From contig JAMAHW010000055.1 in the NCBI GenBank assembly GCA_023627715.1, positions 211,310-275,309 on the forward strand: 64,000 nucleotides of DNA, written 5' to 3'. A program made the translations under genes and the position numbers. The notes under the pieces were generated by a model, which saw only the letters and a list, made by a program, of their open reading frames with translations, had not been told where the DNA came from and made no database searches. Source of the DNA: Periconia sp. R9002. Lineage: Eukaryota; Ascomycota; Dothideomycetes; Pleosporales; Periconiaceae. This document shows, one piece after another, positions 33,064-43,936 of the stretch (positions within the stretch are counted from its first letter, which is position 1; every line of letters starts with the position of its first letter).

Positions 33064-35472
33064 TTATTTGATACCCCGCTTCTCCGTCTCGCTGTAATAG
33101 ATGACCATGCGCCAGAGCTTCTTCACGAGACCCTCGGCCTCATCGTCAAGCGCCGTCTTCAAGTCCTCTACCAAATCGTCAGGACTACCACGGTTTCTCA
33201 GATGATCCACCACGGCGTCAACGAGAAGATCCTCCTGTACACCCAGTGAGTCGAGAACTTTCTTCGCGGCCCAGTTCTTGATATCGTTGTCGATGTACTT
33301 GTCGCTGAGGTGGTCCCACGAGATGGGCCAGTTCCAAAGACCTTCCTTGTCGCTAGGGATGTCGCGAGCGAGCTTCCGTTGTGCGTCGTCACGGTCCTCC
33401 TCTGCAAGGTCATCGCGGCCGTTTGCGTCGTGGGAGATCGGGACGAGTTCACGTTTCTTAGTCGCGGCCTCTTCCTCGGGTTCTTCGTCTTCGAGCAAAT
33501 TCTCGACATCCGCAGCCGTGCGAGCATGCGAAGAGGTCTGGGTGAGTTTCTTCGTCGCAGCGCCCAGTGAAATCTTGAACTGTTGCTGTGGTTCGCGTGA
33601 AGCGTAAGAACGCAGCATCTCTTCGGCTGTTTCGTCGAGGAAGGCGTCGGCCTCGTCGCGGGCGTGTTGCTTCTCCTTCTGCCTGGCGGCATTCTCGCGT
33701 TGTTCATGTTCACGGTCGATTCGGTCGTCCCGCTCTTCACGCTCGCGGTATCGCAGACGCTCGCGCATGTATTCCCCGTGATCGCGGTAATACAAATGCC
33801 GCTTCAATTCGGCTTCCTTATCATCATCAAACTTTTCAAGCTGATGGGCTGCGGCCTCACGGGCCGCAGACTTCTGCTGCTCCTTCTTCTTCAGGTGATC
33901 GTTGTTTCGCTGGAGCGAGCTGACCGTTCGGGACTCATGCTTGAGCCAGAGACTCAATTCCTGGCGATATGCATCTTCATGCTCCCTGAACTTCTTTTGT
34001 TTGTGGCGTTTTTCAATCTCGGAGTCACTCGCGGAGTCATTGTCGTCATCGCGACTCATATAGACGCCGTTGTTCACAGATCCTCCATTGACAAAATTGA
34101 CACCCGCCTGATAATCCCTTGGGAATTGTGAATTCTTTGGGCCGCTTGGTGCACCCTGTACGCCCCGCTCAGCACGGGGACCCAATGGTACCCCGTTCGC
34201 ACCACCTGGTCCGGTGGGAGCTGAGGCGGGAGGTGAGGCACGTCGGCCATCGCGACGACGTTGCTCGGCCTCAATCTCCTCCTCTTTGCGCAGCCTCTCC
34301 ATATCTCGCTTGTTTGAGCGATCGCGAAAGGCAGCTATCTCCGCAGCCACAATCTCGCGCATCTCGGCGGGGATGTCTGAGAGCTCGTCTTCTCCAGCGG
34401 CAATGTCTATGTTGACGTGCACGACGTTTTCATCATCCGGAATAGCAGTTACGGGGGCATCGTCGTTGCCGGGATACTCGTTCGTATTGTTCAGGGGGTT
34501 TTTCAGTCGGACAAGGACATTCTCCAGATCGGCCTTTGCACTATCGAATCGGAAAGAGAGCTTGCTCTCGTCCTCATTCTTGGTCCACTCCTCAGCGTAC
34601 TTGACGGATGCGTCATCGACCATAATTTGTAACTTTGTTGTCTCCACTTCCTCACTCATTTCATGATCCTCGTCACCCTCCTTTTTGGTGTTCGTTTGAT
34701 TCGGTTTCGGTCGCTGAGACGGCACGCGGACATCTTTGAAGATCTCTGTCGCCGTTCGCAAACTTTGTGCATCCCCGAACTCAGCAAAACCGAACGTTTG
34801 CGGCTTGTCGTTCGCATCAGTGGCCCTGTAGAACCTAGAGAGACCGCCAGCAGTGCCAAGGATATCTTCGATTTCAGAATCCTTCATGTCCTTCGGTATG
34901 TTGCCAACGAAAATTGTGCGCGCAATCTCTTCGCGAGTAGGATGACGGGGTGCCACCTTGGTTTCGTCGCGGCGGGCCCCATCAGAACCGTCCATTCCAA
35001 GACCTCGTCGCGAGGGGGGTGCAGCAGTGTCGCGACGAGCGGTGTTATCTCCTCCAGGACCACGCTGGGATGAGGAGGTGCCCATGCGAATGACGGGAGC
35101 GCTGAAATTGATATTGGCGGGTGGTTGGAAATTGGCAGGTAGATTGCGCGGGGCGGCCATGGCGGGAGGGACGTTGAAAGGAATGCCGGGAGGGGGTGCT
35201 ACACCCGGCGCAGCGGGGGGCATTCCGACATTGAAAGGAGGTGGTGCTGGATATATGTTAGCAAATCTCATCATACGCCTATGGCGCATTAAGCAAGATA
35301 TTGGTACGTACGCATCCCGGGAGGCGCACCCATGCCGGGTGGTGGTCCCATGCCAGGCGGCGGCATCATTCCAGGTGGAGGAGGCCTGTGGCCTGGAGGC
35401 CCATTATAGCCAGGGGCTATTGCACGTTAGCTTTATCGGTATCGTTGAGTGCGTTGTGAACATACGGAACAT
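33064..35472 (-). CDS. RNA-binding protein with RRM and PWI domains, RBM25/Snu71-like
   Basis: CDS is complement(join(33064..35246,35312..35416,35466..35472)), 764 aa. The first coding exon is only 7 nt (ATGTTCC). It is supported by a GTATGT donor and by a Pro/Gly/Met-rich N-terminus that stays in frame through two more splices. The RRM lies at about 146-213 (RTIFVGNIPKDM as RNP2-like strand, FGFAEFG as RNP1-like). The centre is long, charged and rich in Arg, Glu and Asp with many EER/RER runs, probably helical. The C-terminal PWI domain covers about 670-764 (DNDIKNWAAKKVLDSLG). This order is typical of RBM25 and of the U1 snRNP-associated Snu71 proteins, which aid 5' splice-site choice in the nucleus. 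It is divergent from Mrp21. Confidence 0.92.
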
Positions 35473-35864
35473 GTCTGCGGCCAACTATTAAAGAAAGCCT
35501 AAAGCACCTCGGGACACAGATTGAGGGAGGTATCAACTCCGATCAATGCAGATTAGTAAAAAATCAATCAAAAAGCAGATGAATGAAAGAACAAAATGAT
35601 CCGAAGAGAAGGGATGAAGGAGAGAAAGACAAGACGTCGTGTGGACGTTGGTGGTGAAAAGCTCCAGTGTCGCGTTGCCTTGCGCGCGGAAGAAAGTGGA
35701 GTGCACGGACCACGGAAAGATTCTGGTCTAACTTTCCACCTTCCACGCAGCGATTGCGACTTCATCCCAACTGCCCACTCCCTTCCATTCGTCTCATTTC
35801 CATGTTTCCCTTCTTCTGCGTATAACTTCCAATAGGAATTGGACTCGCCTACATAACTACAACA
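35473..35864. promoter_or_regulatory. Divergent promoter of the splicing factor and Mrp21
   Basis: This is 392 bp between two divergent start codons, with no gene inside. It probably holds both promoters and short leaders. Confidence 0.6.
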
Positions 35865-36701
35865 ATGAGCTCTCGCTCATTGGGCGAGCTCCTGCTTCGC
35901 CCTTCCTCGACCCTCTCCTCCCGCTTGTCCACCCTCTCACAGACATCGAGGCTGATAACACCATCAATATCATCATGGAATCCCTCACGCCGAGCAATCT
36001 CAAACGTCTCAAAACGAGATGACCAACAGCCGTCTCCAACCTCAGGACAAGCACACCCGCAACAGAAGGGGCAACAGGGAGGAGCAACCACCAACCCATT
36101 CGCAGACATGATGCCCTCTCAATCTCGCTCAACATTCCGCAGCAGCGCCCCTCAACAGCAACAGTCATCCGACGTCAACTCCGAAATCGAAAACCTCTTC
36201 AGCGCAGGACGACGTACGCCGACCGCAACCAGCACCACCACGACTACGCGAGTGCCGTTTGGGCAAGAGTTCAGCAAAGCCAGCCCGGGCCACCGCAGCA
36301 GGCGTCTCGGCCAACGATCCCGCCTCGACGTCAGCAGCATGTCGATGGGTCCCATCCCGGACCTGCCCCCCGGCGTAAAAGCTGGCGGCAACATGCCCGG
36401 CACATTCACTCCCCCGACGCTCCCTGAGTCCGAGAAAGTCTACCCCCGCTTGAGCGCTACATACGGACGCACCGTTGACCTCGATCCCGTGCGCAATCGC
36501 GATTTGGTGCGTGGCGTGAACATGTTGACGGCGCTCGTGGCCCGAAATCGGATCAAAGCCGACTTCCAGAGACAAAAGTTCCACGAACGTCCGGGATTGA
36601 AGAGGAAGAGGCTATTGAGTGAGCGCTGGAGAGCGAGGTTTAAGATTGGGTTTCGCCAGGTTACGAGCAGGGTTACTGAGTTGTATAGGAAGGGGTGGTG
36701 A
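35865..36701 (+). CDS. mrp21: Mitochondrial small-subunit ribosomal protein bS21m
   Basis: Single exon, 278 aa. The N-terminus is Ser/Arg-rich and nearly free of acidic residues for about 45 residues, as in a mitochondrial presequence. A Gln/Ser/Thr-rich middle of low conservation follows. The C-terminal 80 residues carry the S21 domain: YPRLSATYGRTVDLDP, LVRGVNMLTALVARN, then HERPGLKRKRLLSERW and a basic tail ending in KRKGW-like residues (YRKGW). By family knowledge it binds rRNA in the small subunit of the mitoribosome. The long N-terminal extension is usual in filamentous fungi. Confidence 0.92.
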   Translation: MSSRSLGELLLRPSSTLSSRLSTLSQTSRLITPSISSWNPSRRAISNVSKRDDQQPSPTSGQAHPQQKGQQGGATTNPFADMMPSQSRSTFRSSAPQQQQSSDVNSEIENLFSAGRRTPTATSTTTTTRVPFGQEFSKASPGHRSRRLGQRSRLDVSSMSMGPIPDLPPGVKAGGNMPGTFTPPTLPESEKVYPRLSATYGRTVDLDPVRNRDLVRGVNMLTALVARNRIKADFQRQKFHERPGLKRKRLLSERWRARFKIGFRQVTSRVTELYRKGW

Positions 36702-38586
36702 AATGTTCTCTTCCTTCACACTCAGTTTTCCAAGTTGATGGCATGGATGAAGGGGAGATGAGTGTCTTTGTATCATATATACGTGTCTGTAGAATTGCAC
36801 ATGTGGTGTATTATACATGTTGTAGGTATACTGTAGCTGGAGATATGCATATAAAATCAAAGGCTTGAAAAGAATTCATTTCTCTCCGAAAAGATGCGAC
36901 TTATCAACCACAGCATGCATAAGATGTCTATTTATGTCGGAGCCAATGCAGTTGAAGCATCTGATATATTCCAACATATAAAAAACAAATACCACAATAG
37001 CCTTGTCCACTGTACTATGTGTCCGCCAAATAGAGATTATCAATCCAAATCAAATAGAAGTCGAAGAGTTACCAACCTACAACAGCGTGGATAGTGCTTT
37101 AGTACTATTCATCCATGTGCATACAATATCAAAACTTAACTACCTGGGTAAGTATGGTTCTATATGGATTGATACCATGGCCTAAGTTGAAAAAGCTTAC
37201 TGCCCACTAACGTCAATCCTTCTTCATTACGTACTTCCTCGATTCACCATGTGCACGTCCTTAGCCAGGATTCTAATATAATTTTCTTGCTGTGTTAATA
37301 CTGTGGGCAAATGCAGTGCCACGCAATGACATAGAATATTCTGGTAGAGAACTGGTTAACGCGCTGCTCCAGCATACTATAGTGAAGAACATATGCATCG
37401 AGCAATGAGAAACTAGCAGGAAACCAAGGGTTCATGGATCTTGCAACCTCCATGGTCTCCTTTCTTCGAATCTGGATTTGTCCTACTAAACTGAGTCATA
37501 GGCATCTGTGGGATGCCTTACTGATCAAACTATGCTGCTACCAATGTATCGAAGATGCTTTTGCACACTATTAAGCTGTCAAGGACACATGCAACGACTG
37601 AGAACTTGGAATGTAGGCTAGATGGCGAAGGTGTAGTTGCGGACAACAAGGCTGCTGCCGGGAGACTTGCTGAGTCGAGATATTACATAACCCTCAAGGC
37701 TGAAGAATTCAATTTTCTTTTCAGTTCTCGACCGTGCAGTACCACTGGGGCCACACCCATTGAATCCGAGATCATAATGGGCATTGATACGTGTGCAGCC
37801 TCAGTAACTCGAGGACCTGAACCAGGAAGTGGTTTGCCACGGGACAGGAGAAACGGTCTAATAATATTTGTCATTCTCAATCCGAAAATGCACAGTTCTC
37901 TGTCGATGCCCTTAATATTATCAATAAAGCCTTCTTCAGTAATCCTGCACATGAACTATCCATTTCAGGATGAAGTATTGTGGTATTGATACTGCTGTAA
38001 GGATATGGATTCGATTCTTGTCTTAGGGCTAAGCTCAGGCAATGGTACTGAGCTTCCAGCTGTTTAGTCGACTAAGTAGCCTTTTTTTGTGCATATAAAG
38101 AGTGGACTTTGCCCGGGGCTCTACTCCTCTCGGCTCGACCACAGTACAAATCATCAGTGTTCGATATATTGCTCGAAGACAAAATCGTCAATTGTTTGAT
38201 GTGAGATTTGATATCTTGCATGGCGAAAGCTGGGATTGTTGACGGATCTATATCAGGGGTTTCTCAATTGTCCACGTAATATGTTATGATACTTTCGATA
38301 TAGGGAAACGTCTACTCTATCGCTGCAGACACCAAAAAGGATAGAACGACAAATCATTCAGCTTACCGAAAAATCTAGGGTGTTGAACGCCGAGAAGTCA
38401 AGCCCGCGATGGCTAATCTCAATAAATCTTCCCCGCGGGTATATCTCCTGCGGCAGTGATGATCGGCACCAACCCCGCCGGTTTGAACGCATTATTCATA
38501 CATATGTATATTGTGCTCCAGATTTCCGTGAATTCTTCAAACATCGTCCTTCCAAATTTTAGTGAACGCGAATCAAAATAAAAAAT
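36702..38586. other. Gene-poor region, start of accessory island
   Basis: Composition is A+T-richer than to the left. Short frames exist but none has family features I can name. One minus-strand stretch (37683-37952) reads like an old exon. A TATA-like CATATAAAG lies near 38092, followed by a pyrimidine-rich initiator-like stretch, about 490 bp before the DUF3237 start. Confidence 0.5.
37683..37952 (-). pseudogene. Possible remnant exon of an unknown gene
   Basis: A minus-strand frame of 89 codons with balanced amino-acid use (segments such as NIIRPFLLSRGKPLPGSG and VSMPIMISDSMGVAPVV) looks more like protein than chance. A TGTGCAG acceptor-like site lies just inside its left edge. No start region, further exons or family could be identified, so this may be a decayed fragment. 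Confidence 0.3.
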
Positions 38587-39171
38587 ATGCATCTTGTCGT
38601 CCTGTTAATAGGTGCCATTGCAGCCTTCGCGCAATCCATCACAGCACAAGATGTTCCAGTCCCGCCTCAAATGTCATTGCTCTACAGCATGACCGCACTT
38701 TTGGGGAATCGGTTCTCCCTCGGTCCAATTCCTACTGGAGACGAGCGTATTATCATCCCCATCGTAGGTGGATCCTTCAATGGGCCAAAAATGAATGGTG
38801 AGCGTAGCAAAAGTTACACATGCGATTTTTCTGATATCAATCGCATATGACATCATTCCACTTACTAATTAACCGCAGGTACCGTTCTCTCATTCGGCGC
38901 GGACTGGCGTCTTACCGATGCGCAAGGAGTGATTCGTCCCGACGCGCGCTACAACATACGCACAAATGACGGTACTAACATATATGTTCGAACCGAAGGC
39001 TATCCCCTGCCGGACGGCCGCACCATGTTGAGTGGCAAATTCGAAACAGGGTCGAACGGGACATATGCCTGGTTGAACGATGTCGTTGGAGTGGGTGTTC
39101 TAAGGCGGAACGGTACGACCGCAGTCAATATTGAGATGTGGCATGTAAGTGACCTGAATGTGGTATTATAG
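38587..39171 (+). CDS. Secreted DUF3237-family protein
   Basis: Modelled as join(38587..38797,38879..39171), 167 aa. Residues 1-20 (MHLVVLLIGAIAAFAQSITA) form a clear signal peptide, so the protein is probably secreted. Beyond it, the segments LLGNRFSLGPIPTGDERIII, VGGSFNGPKMNG and LSFGADWRLTDAQGVIRPDA are typical of the DUF3237 family, a small beta-barrel family of unknown function. The last codons cover a perfect GTAAGT donor at 39145. Splicing there to the acceptor at 39190 would end the protein four codons later at 39202 (162 aa). The 3' end is therefore uncertain. It sits in a gene-poor island beside a dead P450. Confidence 0.75.
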
Positions 39172-39202
39172 GTGGCTTGAAGGTTTCCAGATTACTCACT
39201 GA

Positions 39203-39912
39203 AAGTAAGGCAATACCAGCAGTATGAACAATAAAAAAGTAAAGGCAGGCATAAACAGATCTAAATCATCATTCTTACACGGTCAAAAGATGTATTTTAT
39301 GATATTCGATAGGGACATGCGTTTCAAACGAGTGTCATTATACTAAATCTTTCCTGTCTTCGTTTTCTGGATCTCTGCTGGCTCCATCCCTATCGCAATA
39401 GATAACCGATTCTATGATACATCTGTTTCGCCTACTCGCTTCACAGTCAATCTATAATATTTTAACTCCTCTTTTAAATTAACATCTCTATCGAAAGAAA
39501 CAAGCCAAAAATATGAAACTCCTCCAAGTTTTTGACACTTCTTTTGCGTCAACAATATTTGCGATTTCAGTAGGGTCTAAGAAGTGAGCAGTTGCTAGGA
39601 AGTCGTTGTCTGACGCCCGAGACCATGAAAGTGCCACGGTACCTCCAACTTGCCGGAACTAGACGCCCCGCCGCATCAAACCTTCAACCAGATGGTTATT
39701 CTATAGTCCTGCAAGGTATCATTGATTTCTTTCTCATGGTGCGGCGTAGTCAAATTTAGCTTCATTCACTTCCAATATTGAACTTCTCCGTCTGCGCACG
39801 ACAGCGATTATTCGATTAACTTGTCATTCCGTGGGCGAGTTCATCTTCATTCTTGAATTGACATACTATTAAAAACTTGCACATAGTCGTGCCTTGAGTA
39901 ATCACACAAAAT
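39203..39912. other. Intergenic region in accessory island
   Basis: This is 700 bp of A+T-rich DNA with no gene recognised. Confidence 0.5.
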
Positions 39913-41650
39913 ATGGCTTCTGTCTTTGTTCCAGCCGCTCTTGCACTTGCCTGCATCATTCCTCTCAACTTTTCGTATCATATCTTGTTGTATGATGACA
40001 GGGTGAAATAGTTCAAATTTGGTTACACCTTTCTCATGTTTCTGATTGAGACAGTGAGTCGAGTAGAACTGGCTTGGAAATTTTGTATTAATGTATCTAG
40101 TTGTTTCTTGTTTTCTTCTGACGGTCTACCTTTCACCCAGTGGCCAAATACCCGGGGCCTTGGTGGGCTGGGCAGACAGATCTCTATTCTGCGTATCACA
40201 TCTCGAAAGGTGATCGCCACATAGATTTCTACAGATTACACCAGAGATATGGTGAGGGCACATCCACTCAGCGCGAAATGATTGACCGGCTAACATTTCC
40301 TAAAGGAAAAATTGTCTGTTTCGGTCCAAGACGTATATCGATAAGATCAGTAGAGGCACTACGGGACATATAAAGCACCAATGCCAACGTGAGCAGGTCT
40401 GGTGTATACGCATCCACTGCACATTTCTTCGGTGGAACACCTTCATCAAATACCACACCGAATATGAAGGAACACGCTTTTAGGCGTCGTTCCAATGTCC
40501 GGGCGCTGAATGTCTCCAACATCAATTATATGGAGGAAAAGATCCTCAGGAATATCCGGTATTGTTGCAATCAACTTACAGATCCACATGATGAGGGATG
40601 GAGCTCATCCCGCGATATGAGCAAGTATGTGGGCTACTTGGCTTCCGACATAATGGGCAATATTATCTTCAGTAAGAATTGTGAGGTTCAGCAAAAGCCA
40701 GACAATCGAGACTTGCTTGTCGCCTTCCCCGAAAGGGTGGCTGGGATTCATTTAGTACGTAGTCGACATTGCGCGTTGATAATAATTCGACCAAAACAAC
40801 TAGGTGGGCTACCTTCCTGAGCTGCTCAGTTTCAAACTCGACAAACTACTGTTCGGAGACTCATCGACGGGGTCAATCGCTTTACTCAACTAAGTGAGAG
40901 TATCTTTCACCAGCGTTTCAAGCAGCAAGATTGCAATGATCTCTTCTCGGCTTTACTGCAAGCTAGATATCCTGAGACAGGTAAAGGTTTATCAACTGAC
41001 CAGCTAGTCTCCGAAGCAGGTCTTCTTACCACTGCTGGTTCGGACACAACAATCACTGCAATCACGGCGACCTTCTTTTATCTCGCCCATTATCCAGAGT
41101 GCCTTAGCCGTGTGCACGATGAAGTTCAATTTGCGAATCTCAAGGATTTGTACATTAGCCCCAACATCGCCTTATGTCGATATCTTGCTGCGTGTATTGA
41201 GGAATCTCTTCAAATGAGCTCACCTGTTGGCTCCACGCTTATGCGTCAAGTTCTCCCGGAAGGTCTTGAGGTTGACGGAGAATGGTTCCCCCAGAAACCG
41301 ACCTGGGCGTTCCAAATTATGCCCTATACCACGACGAGCGATACTTCCCAGATGCATTTGTATTCAAACCAGAACGGTGGTTGATGAATGAGTCAACCAT
41401 TGCTAAAAGCGGGGGTAACACGGACACACCTCTACGGACCAATGCCTCATTCTCGGCTTTTGGAGTGGGCCTTACTTCATGTATCGGCAGATATCTTGCT
41501 TATCAAGAGATATCACTCGTCGTTGCGCGCACGCTTTGGTTGTATGATGTTTGTATAGGGCCAGGCTCTACACGTGGCGAAGGCCATAAATTGATGGGGT
41601 CAGGTAGGCAGAGGAAAACTGAGTGTGAAAACTTTAGATCGATTCGTTAG
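39913..41650 (+). pseudogene. Decayed cytochrome P450 gene
   Basis: Fragments in order match a microsomal fungal P450: a hydrophobic N-terminal start at 39913 that ends in TAG at 40009, the FHPVAKYPGPWW entry motif near 40130, an FGPRRISI segment, HAFRRRSNVRALN, the I-helix AGSDTT (near 41037), an ExxR-like stretch in ACIEESLQ with no clear ExxR, a PERW motif and the haem loop FGVGLTSCIG near 41458. Damage: TAA at 40371 replaces an expected Tyr codon, there are frame changes near 40857 and 41290, a TGA lies just before the FHP motif, and the haem loop lacks the usual Arg. Introns with good borders (for example at about 40250-40304 and 40757-40803) remain. The set of defects makes a functional enzyme unlikely. 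The substrate is unknown. Confidence 0.88.
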
Positions 41651-43936
41651 TATGCATCAGGGACCAAGTTTGCAGTTCAGGCGTAGGGCTTTCCGGTAAA
41701 TCTTAGGAGCCGATCTGTCTTATTCACATACTGAGAGATACCGAAGAATCTATCCCTTCTTCTGACGTCATTGACAAATATTGTTTTACTCTCCTCCATT
41801 TACGACCTGTATCGGAAATATCAAAATGACAATGCTTTGAACTTTTTGTATTCCCCCGTCCTTGAAACATGGCACTGCCTATCTACTTACCAGTTCATAT
41901 TGAGCAAGAATGGGAAGGTAGTGCACGGAGTTGGAGGTGAAGCACTATGTTGATCTTTGAACTAAAGTTTGCGGTTAAAAAGTTAGCTCAACTCAACCAG
42001 GGGTGATACGAAGGTCTTTAAATGCCACACTACGTGGTGTGATACTAATTCGTACCTGGGAAATATACCTCGCTTATCACTTCCGCCGCAATATCCCTTA
42101 GCTCATCATCGACTCTCGAATTGTACGCCTCGAGCTCGACGATATGGTCCTGTTTCGCGACCGCCATCTCGATGTTATAATCATCGACTTTCTTAGTTCA
42201 ACCACGCGCGCGTATGCAACGTCTTGTCGACAAAGGTTTGGATGCGGGGCTTGGCTTGACCGAAAAGTGTTCTTGCGTGCAGAGATGCATGCAGATTGTT
42301 GTGCGGTGCGGACAAGTAGTATGGGAGGTTAAGACTGGAACAAGGATGTGGACGAAGCAGTGGCGAGTAGTATGCATCGAACGGGGTATGCTACGGTAGC
42401 TTTGAGGAATCCTGGGGGACTTCTTTCACTGCGGCATGTACAGCTTTTTAGAAGTCGGGCACGGTGTTAGTGGGCGGGACGGAGCTTTGGGGCTGGGCAT
42501 CATCATCTTCGTTCGGGGAGGGGAAAGAAGGGTGCGTTTGGGGGGTGACGATGACGATGACGATTCGAACATGGCTTTGCTCCTGTTTAGATGTTGTGGA
42601 GTTTTTGGCGATCGTGGATGTTTATATGATACTTCGACATGTGGCAACGCCACGTTTTCCTGTGCGGGACTAAAACTGTGCAATATTTCAATCAATTCTG
42701 ACCTGCGACCTTGTTCCACCGCTGGAAGCCGGTAACTGTCCCAAGTGCTTGACCAGATGCCTCAACCATCCCCCCTAGCTCCCGTGAGCCTAACTGTAAT
42801 ATCGAACAAAATGTGTAACTCGGTTTCCTTGGCGAGAGTCGTGAGTTGAGGAAAGCAACGATCTGCGGCATGCTTGGGCGCTATACTGTTGGGTATAGTC
42901 CTGTCCTGTCACGTGACTCTGTATTTCACTGGTTGTGTTTGTTCGCTGCATTAGGCAGCAGGGCAGGTGGGCTATATAGATAGCCACCTGCCCCCGTACG
43001 TAGATTGTCAACCAAGCAGTTTCCCTTTCTCGACACAACCCTATATATATACTCCCAGAATGCGATGGGCATTTGATGGTACAAGGTTTTCTCAGTGGCA
43101 ATGACCCTGTCGCCAAATTTCATCCAGTCGTATTGGCGATAGTGCTTTGCTCGCAGGGTTAAAGGATGTCTTATCAGGCAGCTTATTGTCTGCGTCGTAG
43201 AAGAGTTCAAACGCCTGCTCTTAGTCGAAGCCACTGACGTACGTCGAAAATTTGACGAAGACTGTGGCCTGACTACCGGCTTCGGAATGGACAGCGAACA
43301 GCAACGGGCAACGGTGCTACTTGGCCAGCTTCGGACGTGGCATAAACCATTGCAGAGATGATTTTTTGGGTATTGGAGCCATGGTCGATTTGCACGGAGC
43401 GTCGGCGGCGCCCACGATGGCATTAATAAATAAATAGATAGTTAATTAAAATTTTCTTTGCTACCTAACCGAATGACCAGCCAACGACCCATCAACATGC
43501 CAAAATCTGGGCTAGAGATAAAGGTTACTTGTTTCTACTCTCCTTCTTGTCAGTATCATTTTTGATTATCTGAGAGCCAGGCAACGAAAAGAAAAGGAGG
43601 TGGTGATACTGGAGCATCTAATATACATTCAAACTCATACAAATATTCCGCGACGATTGTGTTACATTTTTCATACATTCAAACTCCAATCACATCAGAG
43701 TTATCTAGACATTTCTCACTCCACATTGAATGAGTCTGTTAAGTGATTGAAAAGAAAATTCAACTCTCACAACTGACTCCTTAAGAGCTATGTCCCCCAT
43801 TCCCCTATACAGCTCTCTCCTCAGCGCCCCCCCTCCTTCTTACCTCGTCCATGTCCTCCTCCTTTCCCACCACTCCTTCCCCCCAGATCTGTCTCGTCCG
43901 CACGTTTGGTCGTGGAAAATGACTCTTAACCATTTC
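41651..43936. other. Gene-poor region with possible decayed coding DNA
   Basis: About 2.3 kb with no intact gene recognised. Short frames near 42214-42399 and 42426-42719 were considered and not accepted. A minus-strand stretch near 43089-43382 reads as protein-like segments broken by stops. Confidence 0.5.
43089..43382 (-). pseudogene. Possible decayed gene fragment with internal stops
   Basis: One minus-strand frame reads MAPIPKKSSLQWFMPRPK, then a stop (TAG), then AVHSEAGSQATVFVKF, a stop (TAA), then EQAFELFYDADNKLPDK and further residues to TGA. The segments between stops have protein-like composition. Two of the stops could derive from CAG and CAA by C-to-T change. No family is recognised, and chance cannot be excluded. 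Confidence 0.3.

Noticed and set aside
42426..42719. Minus-strand frame rich in Ser and Pro
   Set aside because: It starts with GTG, has low-complexity content and shows no splice context. Treated as chance.
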